A DNA stretch of 53,893 nucleotides from an uncultured Bacilli bacterium. GTDB lineage: Bacteria; Bacillota_I; Bacilli_A; RFN20; CAG-826. Position 1 is the stretch's first letter. The number at the start of each line of letters is the position of its first letter. This document shows, piece by piece, positions 30,092 through 39,792 of the stretch. Location: assembly GCA_944358865.1 (NCBI GenBank), contig CALVRV010000007.1, forward strand, positions 1 to 53,893, written 5' to 3'. The position numbers were made by a program, and so were the translations under genes. The notes beneath the pieces were generated by a model. That model made no database searches, was not told where the DNA came from, and saw only the letters and a list, made by a program, of their open reading frames with translations.

Positions 30092-31555
30092 ATGTCATAC
30101 TTAGATTTCACTGTTAAAGAAATTCATGAAGCATTAATAAATAAAAAAGTCACTCCATTAGAGTTAACAAAAGAAGCATTAAAAAGAGCAAAAGAAAATA
30201 ATGATAATTGCTTTGAATATATTTGCGAAAAAGAAGCATTAGAAAAAGCTACGCAACTAAAAGAACCAACCGATAATTTATTTTGGGGTATTCCATATGT
30301 TTTAAAAGATAATTTTTCGACAAAAAATATTCCTACAACTGCCTCAAGTAATATTTTAAATGGTTATATTCCTTTATTTGATGCGACTGTAAAGCAAAAA
30401 TTAGATGAAGCAGGCGCAATCTTAATTGGGAAATCTACTCTTGATGAATTAGCAATGGGTGGAACAGGTACATCTGGTCATTTAGGAACTACTTATAATC
30501 CTTATGATCCTAATCATAATCATTTAGTTGGTGGTTCTTCTTGTGGTTCTGCAAGTTTAGTTGCTTCCTTAGTAGTGCCATTTTCTATTGGTTCTGACAC
30601 TGGTGATTCAATAAGAAAACCAGCGCATAATGCTGGCTTAGTTGGATATAAACCAACCTGGGGTTTAATTTCTAGATATGGTTTATTTCCATTTTCTCCT
30701 TCATTAGATCATGTTGGCTATTTTACAAGAAGTGTTTATGATGCTGCATCATTATTAAATATTTTATCTGGCCATGATGAAAATGATATGACTTCTTCAT
30801 ATAAGGAAAAAATTGATTATTGCCAAGGAATTGAAAACGAAAATAAGAATTTTAAAATTGCTGTTATTGAAGAAATCTATAATGAAGTTATAAATCCAAA
30901 AATTAAAGAAAGTTTTGATAATTTGGTGAATCAATTAAAAAATATAGGTTTTGCAATAGATTTTATTAAATTTGATAATGATTTATTAAAAGCAATATAT
31001 CCGACATATTTTATTTTATCGTGTGCTGAAGCGACAAGTAATAACGCTAATTTGGATGGTATTAAATTTGGACCACGTTTTGAAGGAAACACATATCAAG
31101 AAGTAATGACTAAGGCAAGAAGTGAAGGCTTTAGTGAACTTATTAAAAGAAGATTTGTTATTGGTTCATATTCATTAATGAAAGAAAATCAAAAAGAATT
31201 ATTTTTAAGAGCTAAAAAGGCTCGTCATCTCATTGTTGATGCTTTTAATGATGTTTTTAAAAATTATGATTTTATTATGACACCTGCTTCTAAAGATGTC
31301 GCACCTTTAAAAGAAGGCGCTAGCGATGCTTTAAGAAAAGAATATAAAATTATTGATGATTATCTTGCCTTTGCTAATTTTGGTGGATATCCATCTATTA
31401 CTTTACCTTTAGGACAAGACAAAGATAATTTAAATCTACCATATGGTGTTTCTATTAACGCTCCTATTTTTAAAGATAAAGAATTATTTAATTTTTCTAA
31501 TACCGTCGAAAAAATAACTAACTTAAAAAATTTAAATAGCAAAGGAGTCAAATAA
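30092..31555 (+). CDS. gatA: Asp/Glu-tRNA amidotransferase subunit A
   Basis: 487-residue amidase subunit releasing ammonia from glutamine. The Ser-cisSer-Lys triad is visible: Lys in YVLKDN (about 74), cis-Ser149 in GGSSCGSAS and nucleophile Ser173 in GSDTGDSIRKPA. Two positions usually Gly are Cys151 and Asp172, variations next to but not in the triad. AAAGGTGG ribosome site; gatB starts 1 nt after the stop, so the three genes are coupled. Confidence 0.96.
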   Translation: MSYLDFTVKEIHEALINKKVTPLELTKEALKRAKENNDNCFEYICEKEALEKATQLKEPTDNLFWGIPYVLKDNFSTKNIPTTASSNILNGYIPLFDATVKQKLDEAGAILIGKSTLDELAMGGTGTSGHLGTTYNPYDPNHNHLVGGSSCGSASLVASLVVPFSIGSDTGDSIRKPAHNAGLVGYKPTWGLISRYGLFPFSPSLDHVGYFTRSVYDAASLLNILSGHDENDMTSSYKEKIDYCQGIENENKNFKIAVIEEIYNEVINPKIKESFDNLVNQLKNIGFAIDFIKFDNDLLKAIYPTYFILSCAEATSNNANLDGIKFGPRFEGNTYQEVMTKARSEGFSELIKRRFVIGSYSLMKENQKELFLRAKKARHLIVDAFNDVFKNYDFIMTPASKDVAPLKEGASDALRKEYKIIDDYLAFANFGGYPSITLPLGQDKDNLNLPYGVSINAPIFKDKELFNFSNTVEKITNLKNLNSKGVK

Positions 31556-31556
31556 T

Positions 31557-32987
31557 ATGTCTAATTTTGAAGCAGTAATTGGTTTAGAAATACATGTTGA
31601 GATGAGAACAAAATCAAAAATGTTTTCATCTGCTCCTAACACTTATGGTGCTTATCCAAATTGTGAAGTAGCGCTATTAGATATGGCTTTTCCTGGCACA
31701 ATGCCTGTTGTAAATAAACAAGCCGTTATTAATGGAATTAGAGTTGCTCATGCTTTACATATGGAAATTGATCATGAATTATGGTTTGATCGTAAAAATT
31801 ATTTTTATTCAGATTTACCAAAAGGATATCAAATCACTCAAAACGAACGTCCAATAGGAAAAAATGGATATTTAATTATTGAAACTAGCCAAGGTGAAAA
31901 AAAGATTAGAATAGAAAGAATTCATCTTGAAGAAGATACCTGCAAACAACTCCATTTTAACGACTATACTTTAATTGATTATAATCGTGCTGGAATTCCT
32001 TTAGCAGAAATTGTTTCTTTACCAGATATGTCAAGTGGTGAAGAAGCCATGCGTTATGTTGAAAAAATTAGAAGTATTGTTAGCTATCTTGATGTTAGCG
32101 ATGGAAAAATGGAAGAAGGCTCTTTAAGATGCGACGTTAATATTTCATTAAAAGAAAAAAATAGCGATGTATTAGGGACAAAAGTCGAAATTAAAAACCT
32201 TAATTCAATTTCTAATGTAAAAACCGCGATTGATTTTGAAATCAAAAGACAAGAAGAAATATTATTAAATAATGGTAAAGTAATTCAAGAAACTAGAAGA
32301 TTTGATGAAGCTAGTAAAACAACTGTTTTAATGCGTGTTAAAACTGACGCTGTTGATTATAAATATTTTACTGAACCAAACATTCCTCCAATCAAACTTA
32401 GCGATGATTTTATAAATGAAGCAATTAAAACATCAAACGAACTAGCGGATTCTAAACTACAACGTTATTTAAAACTCGGTTTAAGCAAAAGTAATGCTAA
32501 TATCTTAGTAGCGAATCGATTAATTTCATCATATTTTGATGAAACTTTAAAATATGACGCTGATTATACTTTAATTGCTAATTGGCTCATTGTTGATGTT
32601 CAAGCTTATTTAAATAAAGAAGAAATTGATATTAATTCTTTTCCAATTAAACCAGAAAGATTATGTCAATTAGTTAAATTAATTCAAGATGGCATTATAT
32701 CTAACAAACAAGCAAGAGAAGTATTTAATAAAATGCTTGTTGATTTAAATGCCTCTCCAAAAGATATCGCTAATTCATTAGGATTAATTCAAATATCTGA
32801 TGCCAGCCAATTAGAAGAACTTATTGCTGAAGTCATTAAAAACAATCAACAATCTATTATTGATTATAAAAACGGCAAAGATCGAGCGTTAGGTTATCTT
32901 GTTGGACAAGTAATGAAACAAAGCAAAGGAAAAGCTAATCCTTCTTTAGCAAAAGAATTAGTCTTAAAAGCTATCAATAAGGAGTAA
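31557..32987 (+). CDS. gatB: Asp/Glu-tRNA amidotransferase subunit B
   Basis: 476-residue kinase/transfer subunit that activates Glu-tRNA(Gln) or Asp-tRNA(Asn). The N-terminal signature is VIGLEIHVEM and the cradle domain contains DYNRAGIPLAEIV and SLRCDVNIS. The C-terminal tail is the YqeY-like helical domain (RALGYLVGQVMK). Since asnS is present nearby, its main physiological job here is probably Gln-tRNA formation; absence of glnS cannot be checked in this window. Confidence 0.96.
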   Translation: MSNFEAVIGLEIHVEMRTKSKMFSSAPNTYGAYPNCEVALLDMAFPGTMPVVNKQAVINGIRVAHALHMEIDHELWFDRKNYFYSDLPKGYQITQNERPIGKNGYLIIETSQGEKKIRIERIHLEEDTCKQLHFNDYTLIDYNRAGIPLAEIVSLPDMSSGEEAMRYVEKIRSIVSYLDVSDGKMEEGSLRCDVNISLKEKNSDVLGTKVEIKNLNSISNVKTAIDFEIKRQEEILLNNGKVIQETRRFDEASKTTVLMRVKTDAVDYKYFTEPNIPPIKLSDDFINEAIKTSNELADSKLQRYLKLGLSKSNANILVANRLISSYFDETLKYDADYTLIANWLIVDVQAYLNKEEIDINSFPIKPERLCQLVKLIQDGIISNKQAREVFNKMLVDLNASPKDIANSLGLIQISDASQLEELIAEVIKNNQQSIIDYKNGKDRALGYLVGQVMKQSKGKANPSLAKELVLKAINKE

Positions 32988-32989
32988 TT

Positions 32990-34003
32990 ATGTCAATTTT
33001 AGTTACTGGTGGTACTGGTTATATTGGTTCACATACCGTTGTAGAATTATTAAATAACAATAAAGATGTTGTTATTGTTGATAATTTATGCAATTCTAAA
33101 GTTGAAGTTTTAAGCAGAATTGAGCAAATTACTGGCAAAAAGCCTAAATTTTATCAAATATCAATATTAGACGAAGATAAATTAGAAGAAGTATTTAAAA
33201 ATGAAAATATTGATTCTATTATTCATTTTGCTGGTTTAAAATCTGTCAAAGAATCTGTTCTTGAACCAGAAAGGTATTATCATAACAATGTTGAAGGCTC
33301 AAAAGTTTTATTTAAATTAATGATAAAATATAATGTAAAAAATATTGTCTTCTCTTCTTCTGCTACTGTTTATGGTAGTCCAGAAAAAGTACCTATTAAA
33401 GAAGACGCTAAAACAGGGCAATGTTCTAATCCTTATGGTTTTAATAAATATGAAATTGAACTTATTCTTATGGATTTAGCAAAGCAATATCAATGGTTAA
33501 ATGTCATTATATTAAGATATTTTAATCCTATTGGCGCGCATCAAAGTGGTCTAATGGGTGAAGATCCTAATGACATTCCAAATAATTTAATGCCGTATAT
33601 TAGTCAAGTTGCAGTTAAAAAACTAGATCATTTAAATGTTTTTGGAAATGATTATGACACGATAGATGGCACAGGAGTAAGAGATTATATCCATGTTATG
33701 GATTTGGCAAAAGGACATATTTTAGCTTTAGAAAAATTAAAAAATAAAACCGGAATTCATATTTATAATCTTGGTCGTGGAGAAGGTGTTTCTGTCTTAC
33801 AATTAGTGCACGCTTTTGAAAAGGCTAATAATATTACTATCCCATATGTAATCATGCCAAGAAGAGAAGGCGATATTGCTATATGTTACGCTGATACAAG
33901 CAAGGCTAAAAAAGAATTAGGTTTTATATGTAAATACGATATAGTACAATGTTGTAAAGATTCATATAATTGGCAAACTAAAAATCCAAATGGATACAAT
34001 TGA
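32990..34003 (+). CDS. galE: UDP-glucose 4-epimerase
   Basis: 337-residue short-chain dehydrogenase/epimerase interconverting UDP-glucose and UDP-galactose with bound NAD. Nucleotide motif TGGTGYIGS (about 6-14), catalytic SSSATVYG and Y-x3-K (NPYGFNKYE), and the GalE-specific RDYIHVMDLAKGH. AAGGAG site overlapping the gatB end, 2 nt after its stop, so part of the same transcript. Supplies galactose for surface glycans or lipids. Confidence 0.94.
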   Translation: MSILVTGGTGYIGSHTVVELLNNNKDVVIVDNLCNSKVEVLSRIEQITGKKPKFYQISILDEDKLEEVFKNENIDSIIHFAGLKSVKESVLEPERYYHNNVEGSKVLFKLMIKYNVKNIVFSSSATVYGSPEKVPIKEDAKTGQCSNPYGFNKYEIELILMDLAKQYQWLNVIILRYFNPIGAHQSGLMGEDPNDIPNNLMPYISQVAVKKLDHLNVFGNDYDTIDGTGVRDYIHVMDLAKGHILALEKLKNKTGIHIYNLGRGEGVSVLQLVHAFEKANNITIPYVIMPRREGDIAICYADTSKAKKELGFICKYDIVQCCKDSYNWQTKNPNGYN

Positions 34004-34012
34004 GGAGGGTTT

Positions 34013-34939
34013 ATGGAAATCAAAAGACAAAGAATAGAACTTATTTTAAAAAATCGTAAAAAATTATATGGCCTTTCTTGGACACAAGATGAGTCATTAA
34101 AAGGAAATATTATCATTGTAACAGGAATGGAAGAAACTGCTTCTCGTTATAATGATTTTGCTATTTTCTTATGCAAGAATCATTTTAATGTTTATTGTGT
34201 AGATGCTTTTGGACAAGGTGAAAATGTTGATTCAGATAAATCTAATTTAGGCATTTGGCCCACTAGTGGTTTTAGAAAAATGGTTACCGCTATTGATGAT
34301 TTAGTCGCGCTTTTACGTTTGTCTATGGTTCCGATTTATATATTCTCTCATTCTATGGGTTCATTTATTTGCCAAGATTTTATTCAACGTTATCCAGAAC
34401 ATGTTAGTAAAGTTGTTTTGTGTGGCACAGGTTCTAAAAATTATGCGGTTCCATTTGGCTTCTTACTAGCAAAAATGATAGTTAGAGCGAAAAATCGCGA
34501 TAAAAAAGCAAAAATATTAGATAAATTGATGTTTGGATCGTTTAATAAGAAAATTTCAAATCCTCGCACAAAATTCGATTGGTTAAGCTATGATGAAAGT
34601 GTTGTTGATAATTATATTGCTGATTCTTTATGTGGATTTGGCCCAACAAATGGATTTTGTTATGAATTTTTAAAAGGCTTGAATCGTTTATATAAAGATC
34701 GTTTCTTAAAAAAGATTAACAAAAAACTTAAATTATTTATTATTGCTGGTGATGAAGACCCAGTAACTGGTTATGGTAAATCACCTGAAAAGATGAAAAA
34801 ATTATATAATCGTTATGGAATTAACGATGTTCAAACAAAAGTATATCCACACGCTCGTCATGAATTATTAAATGAATTATCACCAGTTAAAGAAGAAGTT
34901 TATCAAGATATTTTAAATTTCTTTGTTGATGAAAAATAA
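34013..34939 (+). CDS. Alpha/beta hydrolase, lysophospholipase-like
   Basis: 308-residue serine hydrolase of the monoacylglycerol lipase/lysophospholipase type. The nucleophile elbow is FSHSMGS (about residue 115). The acid is probably Asp in AGDEDPVTGYG and the His in HARHELLNE near the C-terminus. No signal peptide, so cytoplasmic or membrane-associated. Very strong GAGGAGGG site 9 nt after galE. Likely lipid turnover; substrate not determinable. Confidence 0.85.
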   Translation: MEIKRQRIELILKNRKKLYGLSWTQDESLKGNIIIVTGMEETASRYNDFAIFLCKNHFNVYCVDAFGQGENVDSDKSNLGIWPTSGFRKMVTAIDDLVALLRLSMVPIYIFSHSMGSFICQDFIQRYPEHVSKVVLCGTGSKNYAVPFGFLLAKMIVRAKNRDKKAKILDKLMFGSFNKKISNPRTKFDWLSYDESVVDNYIADSLCGFGPTNGFCYEFLKGLNRLYKDRFLKKINKKLKLFIIAGDEDPVTGYGKSPEKMKKLYNRYGINDVQTKVYPHARHELLNELSPVKEEVYQDILNFFVDEK

Positions 34940-34955
34940 TAGAATTGTCTATTAT

Positions 34956-35031
34956 GGCCTTCTAGTGTAACGGATAACACAACGATCTCCTAAATCGTAG
35001 ATTACAAGTTCGATTCTTGTGAAGGCCGCCA
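34956..35031 (+). tRNA. tRNA-Arg (anticodon CCU)
   Basis: A 76-nt cloverleaf. The acceptor stem GGCCTTC pairs with GAAGGCC (35021-35027), then discriminator G and an encoded CCA. The anticodon arm ACGAT-CTCCTAA-ATCGT gives anticodon CCT, reading AGG. The T arm is ACAAG-TTCGATT-CTTGT. It lies 16 nt after the hydrolase gene, so it may be cotranscribed. Confidence 0.96.
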
Positions 35032-35201
35032 AAGGAGATAAATATTTTTTCTATGAATCAATTATTAAATTGATTTAATGGAAAAATATAAAATATTTAT
35101 AAATAAAGTTACTTATTGTGATTGATCTATAAATTTAAATACTTTTTATTTTTTTATAATTTTTATATTTTATGCTTATAATTAAATGAAGAGGTGATTT
35201 T

Positions 35202-35819
35202 ATGAAAGTTTTAATGATAAATGGTTCTCCACATTTAAATGGTACGACTAATGCTGCTTTAGAAATTATTGGCGATGTTTTAAAAAATGAAGGCATCGAT
35301 AGTGAAATTGTTTCTTTAGCTAAAGAAAATGTTAATGATTGTATTGCTTGTGGACGTTGTGGCTCAACAGGTAAATGTGTTTTTAATGATATTGTTAATG
35401 ATGTTGCTTTAAAAGCTTTAAACGCTGATGGTTTTATATTTGCTTCTCCAGTTTATTATGCTCATCCAAGTGGAAGATTAATGTCATTTATGAATCGTTT
35501 ATTTTATGCTTATGGACATATTCTTTCTCATAAAGTTGCATCTGGTGTAGTTGTCGCTCGTCGTGCTGGATGTGAATCTAGTCTTGATGTTATTAATAAA
35601 CACTTTACCATTAATCAAATGCCAATTGTTTCTTCGACATATTGGTCACAAGGTTTCGGTATGAATAAAGAACAATTAAAACAAGATATTGAAGGTGTTA
35701 ACAACCTAACTAATTTAGCTAAAAATATGGCTTGGTTAATTAAAGTCATTGATAAAGCTAAAAAAGAAGGTATTGAACCTCCTAAAAATGAAATTAAAAG
35801 AATGAATTTTATTCATTAA
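35202..35819 (+). CDS. NADPH-dependent FMN reductase / flavodoxin-fold iron-sulfur flavoprotein
   Basis: 205-residue flavodoxin-fold protein. The FMN phosphate loop is GSPHLNGTTN (about 8-17). CIACGRCGSTGKC (about 46-58) is a compact Cys motif as in iron-sulfur flavoproteins and related NAD(P)H:FMN reductases, and SPVYYAHPSG binds the flavin ring. Probably an anaerobic redox enzyme. GAGGTG ribosome site and a TATAAT box about 22 nt upstream. Its stop is 2 nt from the stop of convergent cysE. Confidence 0.85.
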   Translation: MKVLMINGSPHLNGTTNAALEIIGDVLKNEGIDSEIVSLAKENVNDCIACGRCGSTGKCVFNDIVNDVALKALNADGFIFASPVYYAHPSGRLMSFMNRLFYAYGHILSHKVASGVVVARRAGCESSLDVINKHFTINQMPIVSSTYWSQGFGMNKEQLKQDIEGVNNLTNLAKNMAWLIKVIDKAKKEGIEPPKNEIKRMNFIH

Positions 35820-35821
35820 AA

Positions 35822-36574
35822 TTATTTTTTATCAATATAAATTAATTTTGGTTTTTCATTAACTACTTTATAGTTATCAGGAATTGATTCTCCCATTATA
35901 AAGACGTTAGAGCCAATAACAACATTGTTTCCAATATTTGCATCGCCACCTAAAATTGATGCATTTGAATAAATTGTTACATTATCTCCGATTGTTGGAT
36001 GTCTTTTAGTGTTTTTTAAATTTTGACCTTTGCTAAGCGATAAAGCACCAAGAGTGACGCCTTGATAAATTTTAACATAATTACCAATAATAGTTGTTTC
36101 ACCTATTACTATACCAGTACCATGATCAATAAAAAATGGCGCGCCAATTGTAGCACCTGGATTTATATCTATTCCTGTTAAAAAATGAGCGTGTTCACTT
36201 ATTATTCTTGCTGCAACTTTCTTATTTAATAAATATATAGTGTGCGCGATACGATAATAAAATATTGCAGTAAAACCTGGATATGTTGTCGCAACTTCTT
36301 CTTTATTATTACATGCTGGATCACTATCAAAGAAAAATTGTAAGTCTAAATTTAAATCGTTTGCTAAATTTTCTAAATTGTGGCAAAAATAATTTACATC
36401 ATCTTCATTATTTGAAATATATTGTTTGAATAATTGACTTGCAATATCACATGCTTCTTGATGAGATTCTTCTATACAAAATAAAGAAGGGAAGATAACT
36501 TTTTTAAGTTGCTCAACAAAACTTAAAATTCCATTTTTATTTAAAATATTATTTTTATCTAATTTTAATTCCAT
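35822..36574 (-). CDS. cysE: Serine O-acetyltransferase
   Basis: 250-residue enzyme making O-acetylserine from serine and acetyl-CoA, the first step of cysteine synthesis. An N-terminal helical domain precedes a left-handed beta-helix of hexapeptide repeats. Catalytic elements are in DHGTGIVIGE and HPTIGDNVTIYSNASILGG. ATG 36574 is chosen over GTG 36580 because the AGGAG site would touch the latter. It starts 8 nt after cysK ends and is cotranscribed with it. Confidence 0.93.
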   Translation of the reverse strand: MELKLDKNNILNKNGILSFVEQLKKVIFPSLFCIEESHQEACDIASQLFKQYISNNEDDVNYFCHNLENLANDLNLDLQFFFDSDPACNNKEEVATTYPGFTAIFYYRIAHTIYLLNKKVAARIISEHAHFLTGIDINPGATIGAPFFIDHGTGIVIGETTIIGNYVKIYQGVTLGALSLSKGQNLKNTKRHPTIGDNVTIYSNASILGGDANIGNNVVIGSNVFIMGESIPDNYKVVNEKPKLIYIDKK

Positions 36575-36582
36575 ATACACTC

Positions 36583-37488
36583 CTAATCAAAATTGTATCT
36601 ATCTCCAGAATCTGGAAATATCACAACTATATTTGCTTTCTTAATATTATTTTCTTTTATGTAATTAATCGCACCTAATAATGACGCACCAGAAGATATA
36701 CCGACATATAAACCTTCATAACGTGATATATCTTTTGCCATTGAAATTGATTCTTTATCATCGACAGTGTTTATTTCATCAATGTATTCTTGTTTTAAAT
36801 TGTTAGGAATAAAATCTGCGCCGATACCTTGAATTAAATGTTTATGCGCTTCACCCTTAGTAATAAGAGGAGATTGTTTTGGCTCTAAAGCAATAATTTT
36901 TGTCTTCTTTTTCTTATTTTTAAAATAATATCCTAATCCAGAAATAGTGCCTCCAGAACCAAAACCTGCAAAAATATAATCAATATTTTTTAGTTGGTTA
37001 TCTAATTCTTTTGCTGTTGTTTTAATATGAGCTTTTACATTATTTGGATTATCAAATTGCCCTAACAAAATAGAATTAGGTATTTCTTTTAATAGTTGAT
37101 TTGCTTTTTTATTAGCTTCACTCATGCCACCTTTAACAAGCACTAATGAGGCACCATAAGCTTTCATAATATCATGTCTTTGCTTAGACATAGAATCAGG
37201 CATAACAATAATCACTTTAAGATTTAAATGTCTTCCTAACGCTGATAAAGAAATACCAGTATTTCCACTTGTGGCTTCAATTATTACAGAACCAGGTTTT
37301 ATTAATTTTCTTTTCTTAAAATCTTTTAATATTTCTAAAACTGCACGATCTTTTATTGATCCAGTTAAATTAAAAGACTCAACTTTTGCATATATTTTGC
37401 ATGAAGTACGATAGATTTTTTCAATGTTTGTTAATCTTATTAATGGAGTATTTCCAACTAAAGAGGTTATTTCATAATTATTTTTCAT
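36583..37488 (-). CDS. cysK: Cysteine synthase A (O-acetylserine sulfhydrylase)
   Basis: 301-residue PLP enzyme converting O-acetylserine and sulfide to cysteine. Schiff-base Lys46 in GSIKDRA, substrate loop TSGNTG, phosphate loop GSGGTISG and GISSGASL are all present. No ribosome site; the extended -10 (TGATATACT) ends 6 nt before the ATG, so the cysK-cysE mRNA is probably leaderless. Its -35 box lies in the terminator hairpin of clpB. Confidence 0.95.
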   Translation of the reverse strand: MKNNYEITSLVGNTPLIRLTNIEKIYRTSCKIYAKVESFNLTGSIKDRAVLEILKDFKKRKLIKPGSVIIEATSGNTGISLSALGRHLNLKVIIVMPDSMSKQRHDIMKAYGASLVLVKGGMSEANKKANQLLKEIPNSILLGQFDNPNNVKAHIKTTAKELDNQLKNIDYIFAGFGSGGTISGLGYYFKNKKKKTKIIALEPKQSPLITKGEAHKHLIQGIGADFIPNNLKQEYIDEINTVDDKESISMAKDISRYEGLYVGISSGASLLGAINYIKENNIKKANIVVIFPDSGDRYNFD

Positions 37489-37494
37489 ATCAGT

Positions 37495-37524
37495 AGTATA
37501 TCATTTTAAATAAAAAAGTGGCAA
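37495..37524 (-). promoter_or_regulatory. cysK-cysE promoter
   Basis: Minus strand: -35 TTGCCA (37519-37524), 18 bp, extended -10 TGATATACT (37495-37503). ATG follows after 6 nt. The -35 is part of the right arm of the clpB terminator stem. Confidence 0.7.
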
Positions 37525-37537
37525 TTATATGCCACTT
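37512..37537 (-). terminator. clpB terminator
   Basis: Minus strand AAGTGGCA and TGCCACTT form a perfect 8-bp stem with a 6-nt loop, followed by TTTTTT. It begins 3 nt past the clpB stop. Confidence 0.9.
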
Positions 37538-37540
37538 AAT

Positions 37541-39655
37541 TTATTGCTTGTTTATGATGATTTGATGGTTAGAATCAATATCGACAAGATATTTATCTTT
37601 AGTGTTTATTTCTTGTTTGATAATCGCTTTTGCTAAAGGAGTTTCTACTTCATTTTGAATAAATCTTTTTAATGGTCTAGCGCCGAATTCTTCATCATAA
37701 GCACTATCTAAAATAAATAGTTTTAATTGATCAGAAAATTCAACACTATAATAATTTTCTAATAATCTTTGTTTTAATTCATTTAACATTTTAGAAACTA
37801 TCTTAAGTTGAGTATCTTTATTTAATGGTGAGAAATAAACAATTTCATCAATACGATTTAAAAATTCTGGTTTAAAATATTGATGCAATAATTTTTCTAC
37901 TTCTTGTTTTTGATTATGTAATAAATATTCACTGCCAATATTACTAGTCATAATAATGATCGTGTTTTTAAAATCAACAAGACGACCTTGACTATCAGTT
38001 AATCTTCCATCATCTAAGATTTGAAGTAATAAATTAAACACTTCTGGATGTGCCTTTTCAATTTCATCAAATAAGACAATAGAGTAGGGGTTTCTTCTTA
38101 CTTTTTCTGTTAATTGCCCACCTTCTTCATAACCAACATAGCCTGGAGGAGCGCCTATTAAACGTGATACAGAAAATTTTTCCATATATTCTGACATATC
38201 AATTCTTATAATATGTTGTTCGCTATCAAATAAGGCTTGCGCTAAAGTTTTTGCAACTTCAGTTTTACCTACACCAGTAGGACCTAAAAACATAAATGAA
38301 CCAATAGGTCTATTTTGGTCTTTAATACCTGCTCTTTGACGAAGTATAGCGTCACTTACTAAATGTAAAGCCTCGTCTTGACCAATAACACGTTTTTGTA
38401 AAGTTTCAAATAAATCTAATACTTTTTCTTTATCGCCTTTTTCAATTCTTGAAACAGGAATATTAGTCATTTTTGAAACAATTTTAGCAATTTGTTCTTC
38501 ATCTACTACTTCTGAGACTAATTTATTAACTTCATCGTTACTTTCAATATCGCTTAATTCTTTTTCTAATTTTGGAATGTATTGATATTGAAGTTTACTA
38601 GCTTTTTCATAATCTCCTTTATTATAAGCAATAGATAGATCAAATTTTGCTTGTTCAATATCTTTTTTTAATTGTTTTGCTTTATTTATATCTTGCTTTT
38701 CTTTTTGCCATTTTAAAGATAATTCTTCTTGTTTTTTCTTAGCTATATTTAATTCTTTTTCTAAAGCTTGAAGTCGTTTTTTAGAAGACTCATCTTTTTC
38801 TTTACTAAGAGCAACTTTTTCAATTTCTAATTGTCTTATTTTTCTATCTACTTCATCTAATTCAACAGGTGATGATTCAATTTCAACTTTAATTGAAGCA
38901 CAAGCCTCATCCACTAAATCGATTGCTTTATCTGGTAAAAATCTACTAGTAATATATCGATTAGATAATGTTACTGCACTTACTAAGGCTGAATCAGTAA
39001 TCTTAACACCATGATAAGATTCAAATCTTTCCTTTAAACCTCTAAGAATTGAAATAGAATCTTCAATAGATGGTTCATTAACTAAGACAGGTTGAAATCT
39101 ACGTTCTAACGCACGATCTTTTTCAATATATTCACGATATTCATTTAAAGTTGTCGCACCAATACAATCAATTTCCCCTCTTGCAAGCATAGGTTTTAAC
39201 ATGTTTGATGCATCAAGTGCGCCATCAGATTTTCCAGCTCCGACAATTAGATGAATTTCATCGATAAATAAAATTATTTTACCTTCTGATTGTTTAATTT
39301 TATTTAAAACAGCTTTTAATCTTTCTTCAAATTCACCACGATATTTAGCACCCGCCACTAAAGCGCCCATATCTAGTTCATAAATTTCTTTACCTTTTAA
39401 AGTATTAGGTACATCATTTTTGACAATACGCTGCGCTAAACCTTCTAATATTGCGGTTTTACCAACACCAGGCTCACCTATTAATATGACATTGTTTTTA
39501 GTTTTTCGAGCCAATATTTGAATGATTTTTCTTATTTCATCATCACGGCCAATAACAGGATCAATTTTCCCATTAACAACTTCTTGGTTTATATTTCGAC
39601 CAAATTTTTCTAATATATTTTCATCATTTGTATAATCTTGCATATTGTTTTGCAT
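37541..39655 (-). CDS. clpB: ClpB disaggregase lacking the N-terminal domain
   Basis: 704-residue Hsp100 AAA+ protein that, with DnaK, extracts proteins from aggregates. D1 contains GEPGVGKTA and D2 GPTGVGKTE. Between them is the ClpB coiled-coil M-domain (about 275-390), including the diagnostic [21 protein letters not shown], which distinguishes it from ClpC. The ~140-residue Clp_N domain is absent, as in mollicute ClpB proteins. Strong AAGGAGG site; CIRCE-overlapped promoter upstream; terminator just after. Confidence 0.95.
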   Translation of the reverse strand: MQNNMQDYTNDENILEKFGRNINQEVVNGKIDPVIGRDDEIRKIIQILARKTKNNVILIGEPGVGKTAILEGLAQRIVKNDVPNTLKGKEIYELDMGALVAGAKYRGEFEERLKAVLNKIKQSEGKIILFIDEIHLIVGAGKSDGALDASNMLKPMLARGEIDCIGATTLNEYREYIEKDRALERRFQPVLVNEPSIEDSISILRGLKERFESYHGVKITDSALVSAVTLSNRYITSRFLPDKAIDLVDEACASIKVEIESSPVELDEVDRKIRQLEIEKVALSKEKDESSKKRLQALEKELNIAKKKQEELSLKWQKEKQDINKAKQLKKDIEQAKFDLSIAYNKGDYEKASKLQYQYIPKLEKELSDIESNDEVNKLVSEVVDEEQIAKIVSKMTNIPVSRIEKGDKEKVLDLFETLQKRVIGQDEALHLVSDAILRQRAGIKDQNRPIGSFMFLGPTGVGKTEVAKTLAQALFDSEQHIIRIDMSEYMEKFSVSRLIGAPPGYVGYEEGGQLTEKVRRNPYSIVLFDEIEKAHPEVFNLLLQILDDGRLTDSQGRLVDFKNTIIIMTSNIGSEYLLHNQKQEVEKLLHQYFKPEFLNRIDEIVYFSPLNKDTQLKIVSKMLNELKQRLLENYYSVEFSDQLKLFILDSAYDEEFGARPLKRFIQNEVETPLAKAIIKQEINTKDKYLVDIDSNHQIIINKQ

Positions 39656-39697
39656 AATATCTACCTCCTTTTAGAGTGGTTTTTCCAACCAAATAAT

Positions 39698-39726
39698 AAT
39701 ATATGCGCAAAATTAGCACTTGTCAA
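39698..39726 (-). promoter_or_regulatory. clpB promoter
   Basis: Minus strand: TTGACA (39721-39726), 17 bp, TATATT (39698-39703). The -35 sits in the CIRCE spacer. A leader of about 40 nt with a strong ribosome site follows. Confidence 0.85.
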
Positions 39727-39739
39727 GTGAGAGTGCTAA
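39713..39739. promoter_or_regulatory. CIRCE element (HrcA operator)
   Basis: TTAGCACTT-N9-GAGTGCTAA, matching the CIRCE consensus TTAGCACTC-N9-GAGTGCTAA at all but one arm base. It covers the clpB -35 box, so HrcA repression and heat-shock induction are expected. Confidence 0.95.
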
Positions 39740-39792
39740 AATATTAAAAAAATATTGATTGACACTAATAAAATTTATAATAAATTATTTGC

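Noticed and set aside
35056-35075. AATCAATT...AATTGATT hairpin after the tRNA gene as a terminator
   Set aside because: The stem is pure A-T apart from one pair and no T run follows at the right place.
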